Below are positions 21,707 through 32,733 of a DNA stretch of 64,000 bases, piece by piece (the stretch's first letter is position 1; the number at the start of each line of letters is the position of its first letter). The stretch comes from Aspergillus flavus. Taxonomy: Eukaryota; Ascomycota; Eurotiomycetes; Eurotiales; Aspergillaceae. Below the pieces are notes generated by a model. It was not told the origin of the DNA and searched no databases. It saw only the letters and a program-made list of their open reading frames with translations. The position numbers and the translations under genes are program-made. The DNA is taken from the NCBI RefSeq assembly GCF_009017415.1, contig NC_092408.1:2294001-2358000 (forward strand), read 5' to 3'.

Positions 21707-23258
21707 ATGAATCGAGGCGCTTTTGACATACAGCCGATTGGCCGCTTCTATGGATCCAATACTACGATTCGCCGTCCTAGGGTATGTTTGCCGTTCCTTC
21801 CTGCATGGTTCCGATAATGTAAACATCGCGCAGGAGATCACTTGCTTTTCATATGACGACCAGCACTCCTTCCATTTAGGGGATTCATCCCTGCGATACT
21901 ACTATCCACCACGTCTTCCTGCAGACTTGAATCGCGGTTATGATACGTTCCAAAAGCTGGATGATTCAGCAGATGAGCATCTAGATGCTCTACTAGAAAC
22001 GATCATGGCCTTAGAAAAGGAGACAGGAAAGAAATGTGAGGCCGACATCATCACCTGGAGGGGAATGATGACCAAAGTAAGCTGCTTGATCAGGGCTGGT
22101 TTCCCAACCTCAACTCGTGAGTTAACACTGTTATTCATATAGATCTTGACAGCACCATTCGACAATTTGAATGGGTATGTAGAAATACCAATTGTCGCAA
22201 CGTTGCTCTCCACTCAATTATATGTAGATTCGAGATGAATGCGACTCGATTCCAAGTGAGTCTCATCCAGGACGTATTCAGTTCTTTCCATGGTATCCCG
22301 AAGCTAATCATTGTGCCTCAGGACACTATGTAAGCACCTTAGAATGACTATACCCAATACGTGTTTTCTAAACGATGTCTAGATTCATTGAAGAGAACAA
22401 TCTCTATAAGAACCAGCAAAAGCAGTTACAAAAGAATCAAAGAATGCCCCCAGGGATGCCTTCTCAGGATATGATGGCCTATTGGGGTAGCGTATATGCG
22501 CTTCCTTCATTCTAGTGTCGAGTTGTTGATTGAATTAGGGTACAAATTCGAAACACTATCTCTTCTCAACCAGCCATGGGACCCGACAACCCGTGAAGAG
22601 ATCGAATCCCGGGATGAGCTAGTTGTGAACAACAACGCCCAATACTGCTCAATTGTACGTACAGGAATAGGCAAGACGCGACTGATAATTGGGGGCGAGG
22701 TTGATGCCGGTATGGAGACGACTGAACTTCTCCAAGCGCACATGCTAATAACTTGACAGTCTGGGACTGCAAGCCTGCTCGAAAGGAAGACGTTATCCAC
22801 TGGGTGGAACTCAAGACATCTGCAGAGATCAGGAATGATCGAGACATGGTGAAATATGAGCGGAAACTGCTGAAATTTTGGGCACAGTCGTTCTTGCTCG
22901 GTGTTCCTAAAATCATTGTAGGTTTTCGTGATGAGCGTGGTATCGTCCATCGCTTAGAAGAGCTTGAGACCGCCAGCATACCAAATAAAGTCAAAAACGG
23001 TGGTAGGGTTACCTGGGACGGGAACATTTGCATCAATTTCACCAGTGCTTTCCTCGAATGTAGGATCTCCCAAGGCGTTTGGTATTTTGTATCGTATACT
23101 AATGAGCTTTAGGGCTAAAATCTACTATCAATGAGGACGGGATGTGGAGAATTCGAAAGCTCGAGAAGTCATCCATTATTGAAGTCTTCAGACTCGAAGA
23201 GAGTGGTACGGGTGATATAATTTCGCCATCGTTCTCAGCCTGGCGGTCAAGGTCATAA
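21707..23258 (+). CDS. rai1: RAI1/DXO-family decapping nuclease
   Basis: Nine exons: 21707-21781, 21834-22076, 22143-22174, 22228-22255, 22322-22329, 22383-22486, 22539-22709, 22760-23059 and 23113-23258; 368 aa. Family motifs run in order: FDIQPIGRFYGSN, REITCFSYDD, TWRGMMTKI, GYKFETLSLL, then the metal-site residues in GGEVDAVWDCK and HWVELKTSAEI, and KFWAQSFLLGVPKIIVGFRDERG. Exon 5 is only 8 bases (GACACTAT) and is required to read NATRFQ-DTIFIEENN in frame. Rai1 removes faulty or NAD caps and stabilises the 5'-3' exonuclease Rat1 in the nucleus; activity in this species is inferred from intact motifs. It converges on MOD5. Confidence 0.92.
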
Positions 23259-23779
23259 GGTCTGCCAGTCCTAGGCCATGAATTTGTCTCCATCCGCCCA
23301 TTCAGATTCCAGGATGCTGAACTATTGCATGCGTCGAAACTCGAGCCCAGTGTATCTAATGGCCCTACTTCAGATTCAAAAAGAAGCGGGAGACTGCGAC
23401 CGATTATTCAGTTATGGTAGTCATGCACGCAGTATGTGGTTCTGGTCAAGCATTTATGGACCGACGTATGGCAACATTTTGCAGGGTGTGGCCCAAATGT
23501 TCAATCCTATGGCGACAAGGTTTACCACGGAAGCGCTTTGGCACAGAGGGGAGAGAATTCGAGAGACAGGATCGGGAACGACTGGTCTAGAAAATTTGAG
23601 CTCAATATAGGATTGGTTCGTGTTCATATGATGAGCCTTCGTCATCCTCCTGAATTTCGTTATTCGAAATACCAATTTTACAGTTCGTTCAAAATCAGAA
23701 ATTGGTGTTATTACTGTTACCGTTGATAATCGAGCTAAGGTAGATTTGCATCGCTGGGGCCTCTTTGATAGATTTAATA
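23259..23779. other. Convergent gap, RAI1 / MOD5
   Basis: The 521 bases hold a + open frame (23278-23610) without features. Nothing else was seen. Confidence 0.4.
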
Positions 23780-25315
23780 CTATTGGAATAGGTCTGAAAG
23801 AGAGTTCTGCTCTTCTAGTGATTCATTGTCACAAGAGATCCTTCTCGTACTTTCTTTTCGAGCTTGTAGAGATTCCTCACGTTCTGCTCTTTTGGCCATA
23901 GCCTTGAGAACTCGTTTATGGCTATGTCCATTGAGATGGATGTGCCACTGTTCTTCGTTTACCATTGTTTTGCGGCAAATGTGGCAGGTGAAACATTTCG
24001 CCGTGGAACCTGGACCCTTTTGCGACCGAGCTTCTTTTGCGCCTAGGATGGTTCTTGCTAACTCTGAGAATGATTTCGGGTCCGGCGTAGATTCGTCTTT
24101 GAGTAAGGCCTGGGTTAGGAGCTCGGACGGCTCCGTGATGCAAGTCCTCCAGTCTCCCACGTTTGTGCTATCTAGGAGGTAAAGGCGATGCGTCATACCG
24201 GTCTCTGCAAGAGAATTCCATAATTTGTTTCGAATCCATTTGATTTGCGAGGCCGAATACTGGCGGGTAGCAATCTTGATAGACTCAATACAAGACTTTT
24301 TAAGGGACTCTAGTTCGTCAACGCTTAGGGAACTCTTGTGCAGCGCTTCAAAATAAGGCGCTAGTTCCTTAAACCCAATCGCCACCCAAACACCCCGTGT
24401 CGGATCGATGCTAGAGCCTTGTGTCCTTCTTTCTCGGATATAGTCTGACATCCTCTGTGCTTCAGACATCAGGCCTTGCTCGATCATCGCATCCACTCTT
24501 TTTTCAAGTCGAGCAATAAGAGCCTCCTTCTCTGAATGAATCCAGAAAACCATCGTCGAAAACCGTAGCTGGCCCTCGCCCGCAGTAAAATCACCGTTGG
24601 CCAAAGTCGTCTGCTTCAGGCGTTTTTGTTCGGCGTAAACCTCTGATGCAGGACGTCCCGTTTGAAAGTAGATCTCCAAGGAACGGCGAATTTTTCGCGA
24701 GTCGTTTGGATGCCATCGGTCGGCCATGACCGGATCAACCTCTCTTAATTTCTGCAACACCACGTCTGTCGGGGCATCGAGAATTGGCCACTTTGACGAC
24801 GATTCCTCTGTTTCTCTGTCGGAGCGTGGGCCTGATCCCTGGAACTCGTCCGATCCCTCCCCGACGAGCTGGCCTTTAAATAACACAGCTTGTGTATAGT
24901 AGTGAGTTCCGCCCACCAGAATTGGGAGTTTCCCTCTGGAGTGGATATCCTTAATAATTCGAAGACATTCGCTCTTGAACAATCCTATGCGCCATGGTTC
25001 TTCCTCCAAATCAATGCAGCTAATTAAGTGGTGTGGGATACCGTTTCGTTCATCCATTGGAATTTGATTCGTGATGATGGGGAGACCGCGGTACATTTGC
25101 ATCGCATCTCCGTTGATAATTTCACCGTTGAAACGAGTAGCCAGGTCCACTGCAAGCTATCTGCAGTCATTAGCAATCAAGATTCCGATATAATCATCAG
25201 CAATGAGATAACCCACCTTAGACTTGCCAGTGCCCGTGGCACCGACTATGGCTATGAGGGGCTCCATGATGGGCGAACGTCTAGCAAAGAGAGGGTACCG
25301 GAGAAAAGGGCGCAT
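23780..25315 (-). CDS. mod5: tRNA dimethylallyltransferase (MOD5), with C-terminal zinc finger
   Basis: Two exons, 25315-25217 and 25156-23780, give 491 aa from the upstream ATG (25315) or 475 aa from the in-frame ATG at 25267. The catalytic domain has the P-loop GATGTGKSKLAVDLA, the INGDAMQMYRGLPIITN region, PILVGGTHYYTQAVL and DRWHPNDSRKIRRSLEIY. A matrin-type C2H2 finger (CFTCHICRKTMVNEEQWHIHLNGHSHKR) sits near the C terminus, as in eukaryotic Mod5/TRIT1. The enzyme adds dimethylallyl to A37 of tRNAs reading UNN codons. The 16 residues before the second Met (MRPFLRYPLFARRSPI) have four Arg and no acids, as expected of a mitochondrial presequence, so one gene may serve both compartments. 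Confidence 0.95.
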
Positions 25316-25725
25316 GAGAGACAAAAAATCATTTTTGCCTCCGGCTAATCCCCTTGCTCAACAAAATCACGACAGCGTTAGCACGCCAACTGGGGATCGT
25401 AGAGTGGGTTCAAAAAACTACAAAGTTACGGAGTAGAAATGAGAGGAAAAGGTTGACTGGCGGACGAGGGCGTTAACCTTATCGGGCAAAGCGGGCAGGT
25501 TACCTTAGGTTATCTGACCTCATCAACTACGGAGTAGATTATTTATCAAAATCAAGTAGAAGTAGTAACCCAACGTCATCTTTTAGCCCCTACGATCCCC
25601 TTGCTTGGATATTATTGCTGGAAAGGAGTCATATTCCTCATAATCCTTTCTCTCTCTCCCTCTCTAGAGCTCTAGAGCTCTCTCTGTCTCTCTCTCCTCC
25701 TTCTTTTTTCTCTCCACCTAGAGAC
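25316..25725. promoter_or_regulatory. Divergent promoter, MOD5 / CAF16
   Basis: The 410-base gap holds two exact TACGGAGTA words (25427-25435 and 25528-25536), a CT-rich leader and the 16-base palindrome at 25666-25681. Confidence 0.5.
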
Positions 25726-26616
25726 ATGGCCAATACACCGTCAATCCAAGTCAACAATCTGTCATATCAATTTCAGGACGGTTCATCCGGCCTGGCAGAT
25801 GTAAGTCTCTACTTACCGGCCGGAAGTCGAACTTTACTCATCGGAGGTAAGCACGAAGTTCGGCCCGCAATTGATTATGATGGTTTTTAGAAACTAACAT
25901 CAACGGCAGCCAATGGAGCGGGAAAAACCACTCTTCTACGGTTGCTCGCGGGCAAGCGTCTCGCGCCCGATGACACAATCACCGTCGGGGGTAAGGACCC
26001 CTTCAAAGAGGGTCTGGAAGGGGTGACTTATCTAGGCGTCGAGTGGGTTCTTAACAATATTGTCCGGACTGACATCGACGTTCCTACACTGCTGGCTTCT
26101 GTGGGCGGGAACGCCTATCCCGAGCGGAGGGACGAGCTTGTAGATATTCTCGATATTGACTTGCGGTGGCGTATGCATGCAGTGTCTGATGGAGAGCGCC
26201 GCCGCGTCCAGTTGGCCATGGGTCTGCTCCGACCCTGGCAAGTTCTACTCCTTGACGAAATCACTGTTGACCTGGACCTGCTATCCCGTCATAATTTTCT
26301 TTCTTTTCTCAAGCGTGAGACTGAAACTAGACCCTGCACCATAGTGTATGCGACGCACATCTTGGACAATTTGTCTCAATGGCCCACGCATTTGGTGCAC
26401 ATGAATCTTGGTAATGTCAAGCAGTGGGGCCCGATTACAAAGTTTCAGAAAGAAGTGCCCGAAACGTCCGAAAATAGCCAACTTGGAGAGCTTGTTCTAA
26501 GGTGGCTCAAGGAAGATCTCAAGGCCAGAGGTCCTAGAAATGGGCGGCATGGCCAAGCCAAGACCTACGAGTCGTTTGATGGGAGGGGGGGATATGGATT
26601 TGAAAAACGGAATTGA
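25726..26616 (+). CDS. caf16: CAF16-like soluble ABC ATPase
   Basis: Two exons, 25726-25846 and 25910-26616, joined in phase 1, give 275 aa. It is a lone ABC domain without membrane segments. Walker A ([14 protein letters not shown]) is completed across the intron; Walker B is [12 protein letters not shown]; the switch His is in YATHILDNL. The signature motif reads [15 protein letters not shown] instead of LSGGQ, a form typical of the Caf16 subgroup. Yeast Caf16 associates with the CCR4-NOT mRNA control complex, so a cytosolic or nuclear regulatory role is expected. The C-terminal ~30 residues are Gly/Arg-rich and probably disordered. The 5' leader is a CT tract with a palindrome. Confidence 0.9.
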
Positions 26617-26707
26617 ATCAATTCCTCTAATCCTGTCAGTCACTCTTCCTAGTTTTGAACCTCCCTCCTACCCTCCCTATTCCTCTCTTCTTCGCCGGTC
26701 TTGTTTT

Positions 26708-26775
<68 letters not shown>

Positions 26776-27009
26776 TCCTTCTTTCCTTCTTTCCTTCTTT
26801 CCTTCCTTGATAATTTATTCATTCATCTTTGTGGCTCATTCAACAATATTTACTTTTACCATGGCATGGCATGCAAGAAAAGGGCCTCACTGCATTGGAA
26901 TATGAGGATCAACTCCAGGGGATATATTCAACATTCGATAATTCCTTCAACAGGCATAGACCTCGCCGATGTTCTTTGTCTTGTGTTTTTATATATGTCA
27001 TATTTCATC
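26617..27009. other. Convergent gap, CAF16 / ELP2, with a tetranucleotide tract
   Basis: Downstream of CAF16 lies a long TTTC microsatellite, then AT-rich sequence up to the ELP2 stop. Open frames across the tract are poly-Phe/Ser/Leu artefacts. Confidence 0.5.
26706..26808 (+). repeat. (TTTC)18 microsatellite with TTCC-variant tail
   Basis: About 18 uninterrupted TTTC units (26706-26777) are followed by a degenerating TTCC/TTTC mixture to about 26808. Confidence 0.9.
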
Positions 27010-29531
27010 TCATGAAACCATATTCGAAATAGCATATATACGAGTTGAGGTATCCTCACTTGCAACGGCAAGCTTGAGACTAAATTCGTCTTGGCTGGTA
27101 TCGTATTTCGCAGAAGGTCGCCATGCGAGTTGTGTGATCGCCTTAGACGGGGATATTAGTTTATCGATATTACCCAGACAAGCTGCCTCCAGGCTGTCAA
27201 TTGCGATTTTGTATAACGACAGTTCACCGCTATCCTCGCCTGTAGCGAGGAAGACTGAATTCACCTGCACCCTCGGGAGGAACGATATTGCAGTAACAGA
27301 GCTCTTCAGTGTGATTGTGGTTTTGCATACAAAGGACCCCTTGCTGATTTGCCAGATTTTCACCAACTTATCGCGACCAGCTGTGGCGAAAGTGTGGAAA
27401 TCCGGTACAGGGGCCCAAGCAGCGTCTAGGATCATTCTTGAATGGCCCTTGGGATGAGATTCCATGAGCGAGAATGCAGATCGGTCTTGTTCGCTACGGC
27501 AGTAAATTGCCCATTGCCGGTCTCGACCAACACTGAGAAGGTACCGGTCATCGCTGGAAAATGAAAGGCTCGTAATAGTCAAAGAGTGTGCTGCAAGGGA
27601 AGGCCGTATCTCATGCCAGTCTGATGTATCATAGAGACGAATCACTGCATGATCTATTGAGCTCGCCTTACAGGCCGTAGCAATGAGTGTGCAGTCATAA
27701 CTGACAGCCACAGCTGAAATTTCATAGCCATGACCATAGAGTTTTTCGTGTTCTGGCCATAATGTGTAGCGCGCTAGCTGGTCTTCTAAGGGTGGCTGGT
27801 TTGTATCCGAGAGTATTGTTTGATTTGCCTGGGCCTGTCCAATATGGGCGGCATTTGCCTCCTCCCCCTCCCCCTCGCCCATTGGAGCCTCTCCCATCGA
27901 TTGGTTTGAGAGTCCCAAAACCGGGATCTGAGCCGTGTCTGGCAGTTCTCCCTCCGTTGACTGTTTAAATGCAGAAAGTTTCTCTAGTAACTTAGCGATT
28001 GGTTTGGGCTCGTTGAAAACCCGCAAAAGCTTCTCGTCCGCACCGGAAACGAAGCGCGCAGGTCCCAGTGTATCAACACAGTTCAGATCATAGCCGTGAA
28101 TTTGTGGCCTTGAGAACTCATGCCAAGACTGTTTTCCATCTCGTAGCCACTGTGCATGAAGTCGAGTCGTCTGGTCCCCACTGGTAGACAACAGGTAACC
28201 ACCAGTAGGTTCCCACCGTACACCATTAACCGAGCGCACATGTCCCGATATGCCCAGGGTCTGCACCCAGACGTCCGCATCTGCATCGTAGCTCCAGGCC
28301 CTCCAGCTACCTGTTCGTCCAAGGCTTACTACTTGGTCACCGTCAGGTGACCAGAGGCCAATCCAGAACCCACCGGTGCTACCTGTAGCTGTAGTAGACC
28401 CCTTTTGAACACTGATTTCCCCCATCCTTTCAGCTGAAACCCAAACTCCAGAAACGGTATCCTGTTCCCATATAGTCAAAGTATTATCCGCAGAAGCAGA
28501 GAGAAGCTGTTGACGTTCGGAGCTGGGGTTCCAGGCAGTAGTGTAAATCCAGTCCTCATTTCCGAACAGAAGAGCTTCGAAAGTAACAGAATACTTCGAC
28601 CCCGCTGCATTAAATTGATGAGCTTTATTTGATAATGTCGGTTCAAGTTCACCTAGCACGGGGTCCTCTTCTCCTGCCGGCGCTGCAAGGGTAACCTCCC
28701 CGCGTTGGATTCGCCAGAGACGAATATACTTGTCCTGGCTAGCAGACGCGAGCAAAATGTCTCCTGTTTTGCTCTGCTTATCCCGCGTAAATGACAGAGA
28801 GCGCACCCAAGCCTCGTGACCGGATAGCACAGCAGCAAGCCTGAAACTCGTATCACCGAGTGGGTCTTCGAGGATGTAAGCATGTATGATGTTTGTGGTG
28901 CCTGCAACTGCCAATATCATGGGCCCATCTGCCTGGAGCGGCTTCAGTGCCAGTGCCAGAGGGAAAAAGCGTGGTTTCATAACTATGGTTGTGAGTAACT
29001 CGCTCTTGGTTCCTTCTCCCTGGAGCATTATTCTCCAGATTTTAACACTTCCATCTGCCGCTCCTGATGCAACTAGATCCGCTCCATCACTGACAGCAAT
29101 TGTATTTACCGAGCTTGTATGACCTTCTAGAATTTGCGCAAGCGTGAATTGGAGATAAGTGCCCGTTACAGCTCGCCATATCCGGATTGTGTGATCAGCA
29201 GAAGCAGTGATGAGGAGTTTTGTGCCCGTAGTGGGACATGTGTAGAATCTAACGGCATTGACCTTGTCGGTATGGCCGACAAGAAGAGAGTAGACCCCAC
29301 GCTGAGACTTATCCTGCGCGCGTAATTAGACTCTTAGCCAACATCCATGATGAAAAGCAGTAGATACTAAGCACAAGCAAGGTCTACGCAATTAATCCAT
29401 ACCTTAGGGTACCACAAAGCCACATTGTTGTCCGCACCAAAGGCAAGCACTCCCGACTGAATGTCCCAGTCAGCGGCGGCGGGATGCCTGTTGCCGCCGA
29501 CACTGATATATTCGCTCGTGATGGATACCAT
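27010..29531 (-). CDS. elp2: Elongator subunit 2 (ELP2), WD40 protein
   Basis: Two exons, 29531-29403 and 29313-27010, joined in phase 0 over an 89-base intron, give 810 aa, the usual length. Successive WD40 blades make two propellers, for example LLITASADHTIRIWRAV, LVASGAADGSVKIWRIM, LLASASQDKYIRLWRIQ, LLSTSGDQTTRLHAQW and TFATAGRDKLVKIWQIS. A low-complexity loop rich in Glu and Gly lies near residues 480-510. The start MVSITSEYISVGGNRHPAAADWD matches the Elp2 family N terminus. Elp2 is a scaffold of Elongator, which makes cm5U/mcm5U at wobble position 34 of tRNA. The gene is divergent from URM1, which acts on the same nucleotide. Confidence 0.95.
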
Positions 29532-29804
29532 GAGCTTGAACCTTTGGAGTCTAACGCCTATAGAGTATATTTGCCGAAGGTTTTTGTCGCGTGGAGATAA
29601 AGATATGAAGGAAGGGTTATTGCAAATACTGGAGGTCATCTGAATGACTTTTTGTGCTCCGAACCCTTTGACGCTTATCGATAAGGGCGACGGCTCACGA
29701 CAGTGGAAAACCCCTCTCTTCCTGCCTTCATCTCCAGTACATACTGTGCACTCCAACAGGGCTAAAACGAAACATTCCAATACTCTTCAGCATATAATTT
29801 CGAC
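29532..29804. promoter_or_regulatory. Compact divergent promoter, ELP2 / URM1
   Basis: Only 273 bases separate the start codons of ELP2 (-) and URM1 (+). Any upstream element here can act on both genes. No consensus site was identified by eye. Confidence 0.6.
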
Positions 29805-30288
29805 ATGACGACCGACACAGAGATTAATCCTGAAAGCGCGAGGCCGGAGGCTCATGGCTCCCTCTCTGTCACCGTTGAGTTCACGTTTGTACCCCCCTCG
29901 CTACTCGGTTAATGCCTTGGTCGAATAAGTTACTAACTTCCTGATACAATGCAGTGGTGGTCTTGAAATGCTGTTCTCCAATGAGCGCAAGCATAGTGTC
30001 ACACTACCTGCTCGGCTGAGTGACGGTGGCCGGCCGAGTATAAGCTTCCTCCTCGAATACCTTGTCAAAAATGTGATGAAGGATGAGAGAAAGGAATTGT
30101 TCATGTTGGAGGACAATGTGTACGTATCCATGGAGTCACACTAAGTAACGGAGCTAATAGCAGATACTAGGCGTCCTGGTATCCTTGTCCTCATCAACGA
30201 CGCAGACTGGGAACTGGAGGGAGAAGAAAAATATGAGCTCCAGCCTGCCGACAACATTGTCTTCGTTTCTACACTCCATGGAGGATAA
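29805..30288 (+). CDS. urm1: Ubiquitin-related modifier 1 (URM1)
   Basis: Three exons, 29805-29884, 29955-30119 and 30171-30288, give 120 aa. The beta-grasp fold of Urm1 is recognisable: [15 protein letters not shown], then [50 protein letters not shown] and the terminal VFVSTLHGG. The C-terminal Gly-Gly is exactly at the stop, so no processing is needed before activation by Uba4. Urm1 is a sulphur carrier for 2-thiolation of wobble uridine and also a protein modifier; it acts in the cytosol. A Ser/Glu-rich N-terminal extension of about 20 residues is present. Its stop is 115 bases from that of the PFK-2 gene. Confidence 0.95.
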
Positions 30289-30403
30289 CAGTTCTTATAA
30301 TCTATGTTTTCATTCCCAGCCGTTGATGCCACAAAGATGACAGCATCAGAGCGATAACTATGCTCGCTGCTCTTCAAAAGACTAGATTGTACGAAGCACA
30401 AGG

Positions 30404-32733
30404 TCAAACAACGTCCTCAACATGCTGCTGCGATATTCTCTCGGGCTCACGAGGGGTCCGAAGTCCGCTTTGTGGCGTCGAAAACCCTTCTTGTGGACTG
30501 CTTAATCCTCCAACCAAAGGGGTGGTGACCCCACTCGGGGGCACAGGTATTTTGATGTCTTGTGGAGAGCCAGGAATGATTTCCTTGGGAAGGTCCGGAA
30601 TATGGATCCTACGAGCCTCATTTTGATAGCTTTCCGGTATGATCTGAGGAAAGTAGTCAGTAACATGTTCAATTGTTCGACTCGTTGCATTCATACCTCA
30701 ATTATCTCGTCTCGAGGGAACTCTAGAAATGGAATATCCGCGGCATTACATGCCATAATATAGCCATATAGAACCCTTAGGACACTTTCATGTGCAATAA
30801 TGAGGAGATCATTCTGCTCACGTTCAAGCTCTAATATTATAGGTTCAAGGCGCACAGCAAGGTCGTGGTACGACTGTAATGGTGAAAACTCGGTTAGCAA
30901 CCATCACATCAACGAGAAAGGGAGTACCTACCTCTGCCCGAGGGTACCTATGATGATAAGGATCCAGTTCATGCTTTGCTACCTCATCTGGATATTCTTC
31001 ACGAATCTTCTTTTCTGACATCTTTTCGCAAACACCTGGGTTCAACTGGCTTAGTTGTGATCTCTGTCGGACTTTGTATCCTTTCTCGTAAAGATACTTT
31101 GCAGTTTCGATTGTCCTACGCCTGGTGGAAGTCCAAACTGTCAATGGTTTCAACTCATAGTCTGTCTCTCCTTGGTCGATTGTTGCTTGCTTCTCGGACT
31201 CTCTGTGCCTCAGTAGACATTCAGTCATTTTCTTAGCATAGTCCTCCCCTTGTTCTGACAAGGAAGCATCAGCTTTGTAAGAGTCAGCCTCTAGGGAAAC
31301 CCCGGCCTGGTGATGTATTTGTCAGACACCGGACAAAACAGGAGTTATGTAAGACTGCAATTTGTCCACCCACCCGTGCGAAATACGTATGTCTAGATTT
31401 TATGTGAAGGTTGAGAAGATAAAAAACGATCCGATGGGAAAGATAACCAAAACTTCGATTGTTAACAATCAGCCTTTCGCCAGCATTGATCATCTGCTTC
31501 AGGTTAATATATATCTCAAGGTTCAAAATGAGGCACTATCACCTTGATATAGTTCAGGTCTTTTTCCTCCATCGTCTGGAACTGAGGGATCCGAGCGTTT
31601 ATACGGGTCAAATAGTGCTTCACTGCTTCCTCCGAGGTCCAGCCTACATACTACTAAATATCAATAGTTGGGTTCAAAACATCTAATGCCGCTGGGGAGG
31701 GGCTTGTACTCACGTCAGGTGAAGATATTTTCACCCGGAGGACATTCTCTTCGATAATGCGCTCATCATCGCACCATGACTCGATAAAAAGGGTCTTATC
31801 CAGGGAAGCTCGTAAGCACTGTTCATGCATAGTCACAAGTGATGAGCATTTGCATACCTCAATATCATGCTTAGCGAACTCCTTCGCAAGCGATCGTCGC
31901 CCTGAAGCCAAGGGGTTAACAGCATCATATATTGCTATCTGGCCATTTTCGTCATTCAGAAATTGATATATGTCTTCCCGGCACCGTTTTACAATCTTTT
32001 GTCTCAGAAGTACTGAGGAAGCAGATGCTATGTTCGTTTAGCGGAATCGAGAATGACGTAAGTTAATGTGAGTCGCAGTACAAACGGCTCAGAGGTAGTT
32101 CACTAACCGTTCACGAAGAAGTAATCATCAGGGATGTCCTGGCCAACTGGAATAGTGGCACGTCTGTAATCTCCAAGGTGGAAGATCCTGGTCTTAACGC
32201 CCAACCTGCGATGCAATTAGCTCAGACGAAGGAAGTCAACGATAATAGCACAACGCACCACCGAAGATAGCGCGCCAGAGCTACGGATATATGTCTAAAA
32301 TTGGCGCAATGAGTCAGTAGTGGCGCTAGTATAAATACAACGGGATTGGTAAACAAACGTCTTGCCCCTCGCTGGTAAGCCCACAGTAATAATGACAATC
32401 CGGCCGGAGTGGAAAAGTCGGCCAGATTCGGTACTATACAACTGAGCCGGTGCTAAATCGGCCTTTTCGGGCAGATCATGAATTGCATCAACAAATGTTG
32501 ACGACTTTCGCCGGAATCGCGGGGAGTTAGCAACAATATCCGCAGTTCTAACCTGATGTCAATGTGAATGAACTCGTATTACAGTAAAACCGCATATCAG
32601 TTCCTGATTGTGAAGAGCAATTTCCCGAGTAGTTGTCTTTCGTCACCTCCGTGAAACTATCAAGGGGAACTGTGCACAGAAGGAACAAGAGATTGGAGGG
32701 GCTTCAGAGCATAGCTTACAGTAGGGTGTCCAT
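30404..32733 (-). CDS. 6-phosphofructo-2-kinase / fructose-2,6-bisphosphatase homologue, phosphatase site altered
   Basis: Exons supported in phase: 32552-32359, 32294-32259, 32205-32108, 32027-31858, 31794-31714, 31650-31543, 31493-31374, 31306-30932, 30873-30697 and 30643-30404 (532 aa). The N terminus is unresolved; the nearest ATG (32733) connects only through a 14-base exon and a putative 10-base exon (32656-32647). The kinase half has GLPARGKTHISVALARYLRW, HLGDYRR and DAVNPLASGRRSL. In the phosphatase half the catalytic RHG reads RAG (TYFARAGVSLEADSY), while the later His (IIAHESVLRVLYGY) is kept. Loss of the first His should leave a kinase that makes fructose-2,6-bisphosphate but does not degrade it, as in yeast Pfk26. 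RRKSS near the start is a candidate PKA site; the tail has many SP/TP motifs. Confidence 0.88.

Noticed and set aside
26540..27015. Frames encoding poly-(Phe-Leu-Ser) over the TTTC tract.
   Set aside because: Direct product of the tetranucleotide repeat.
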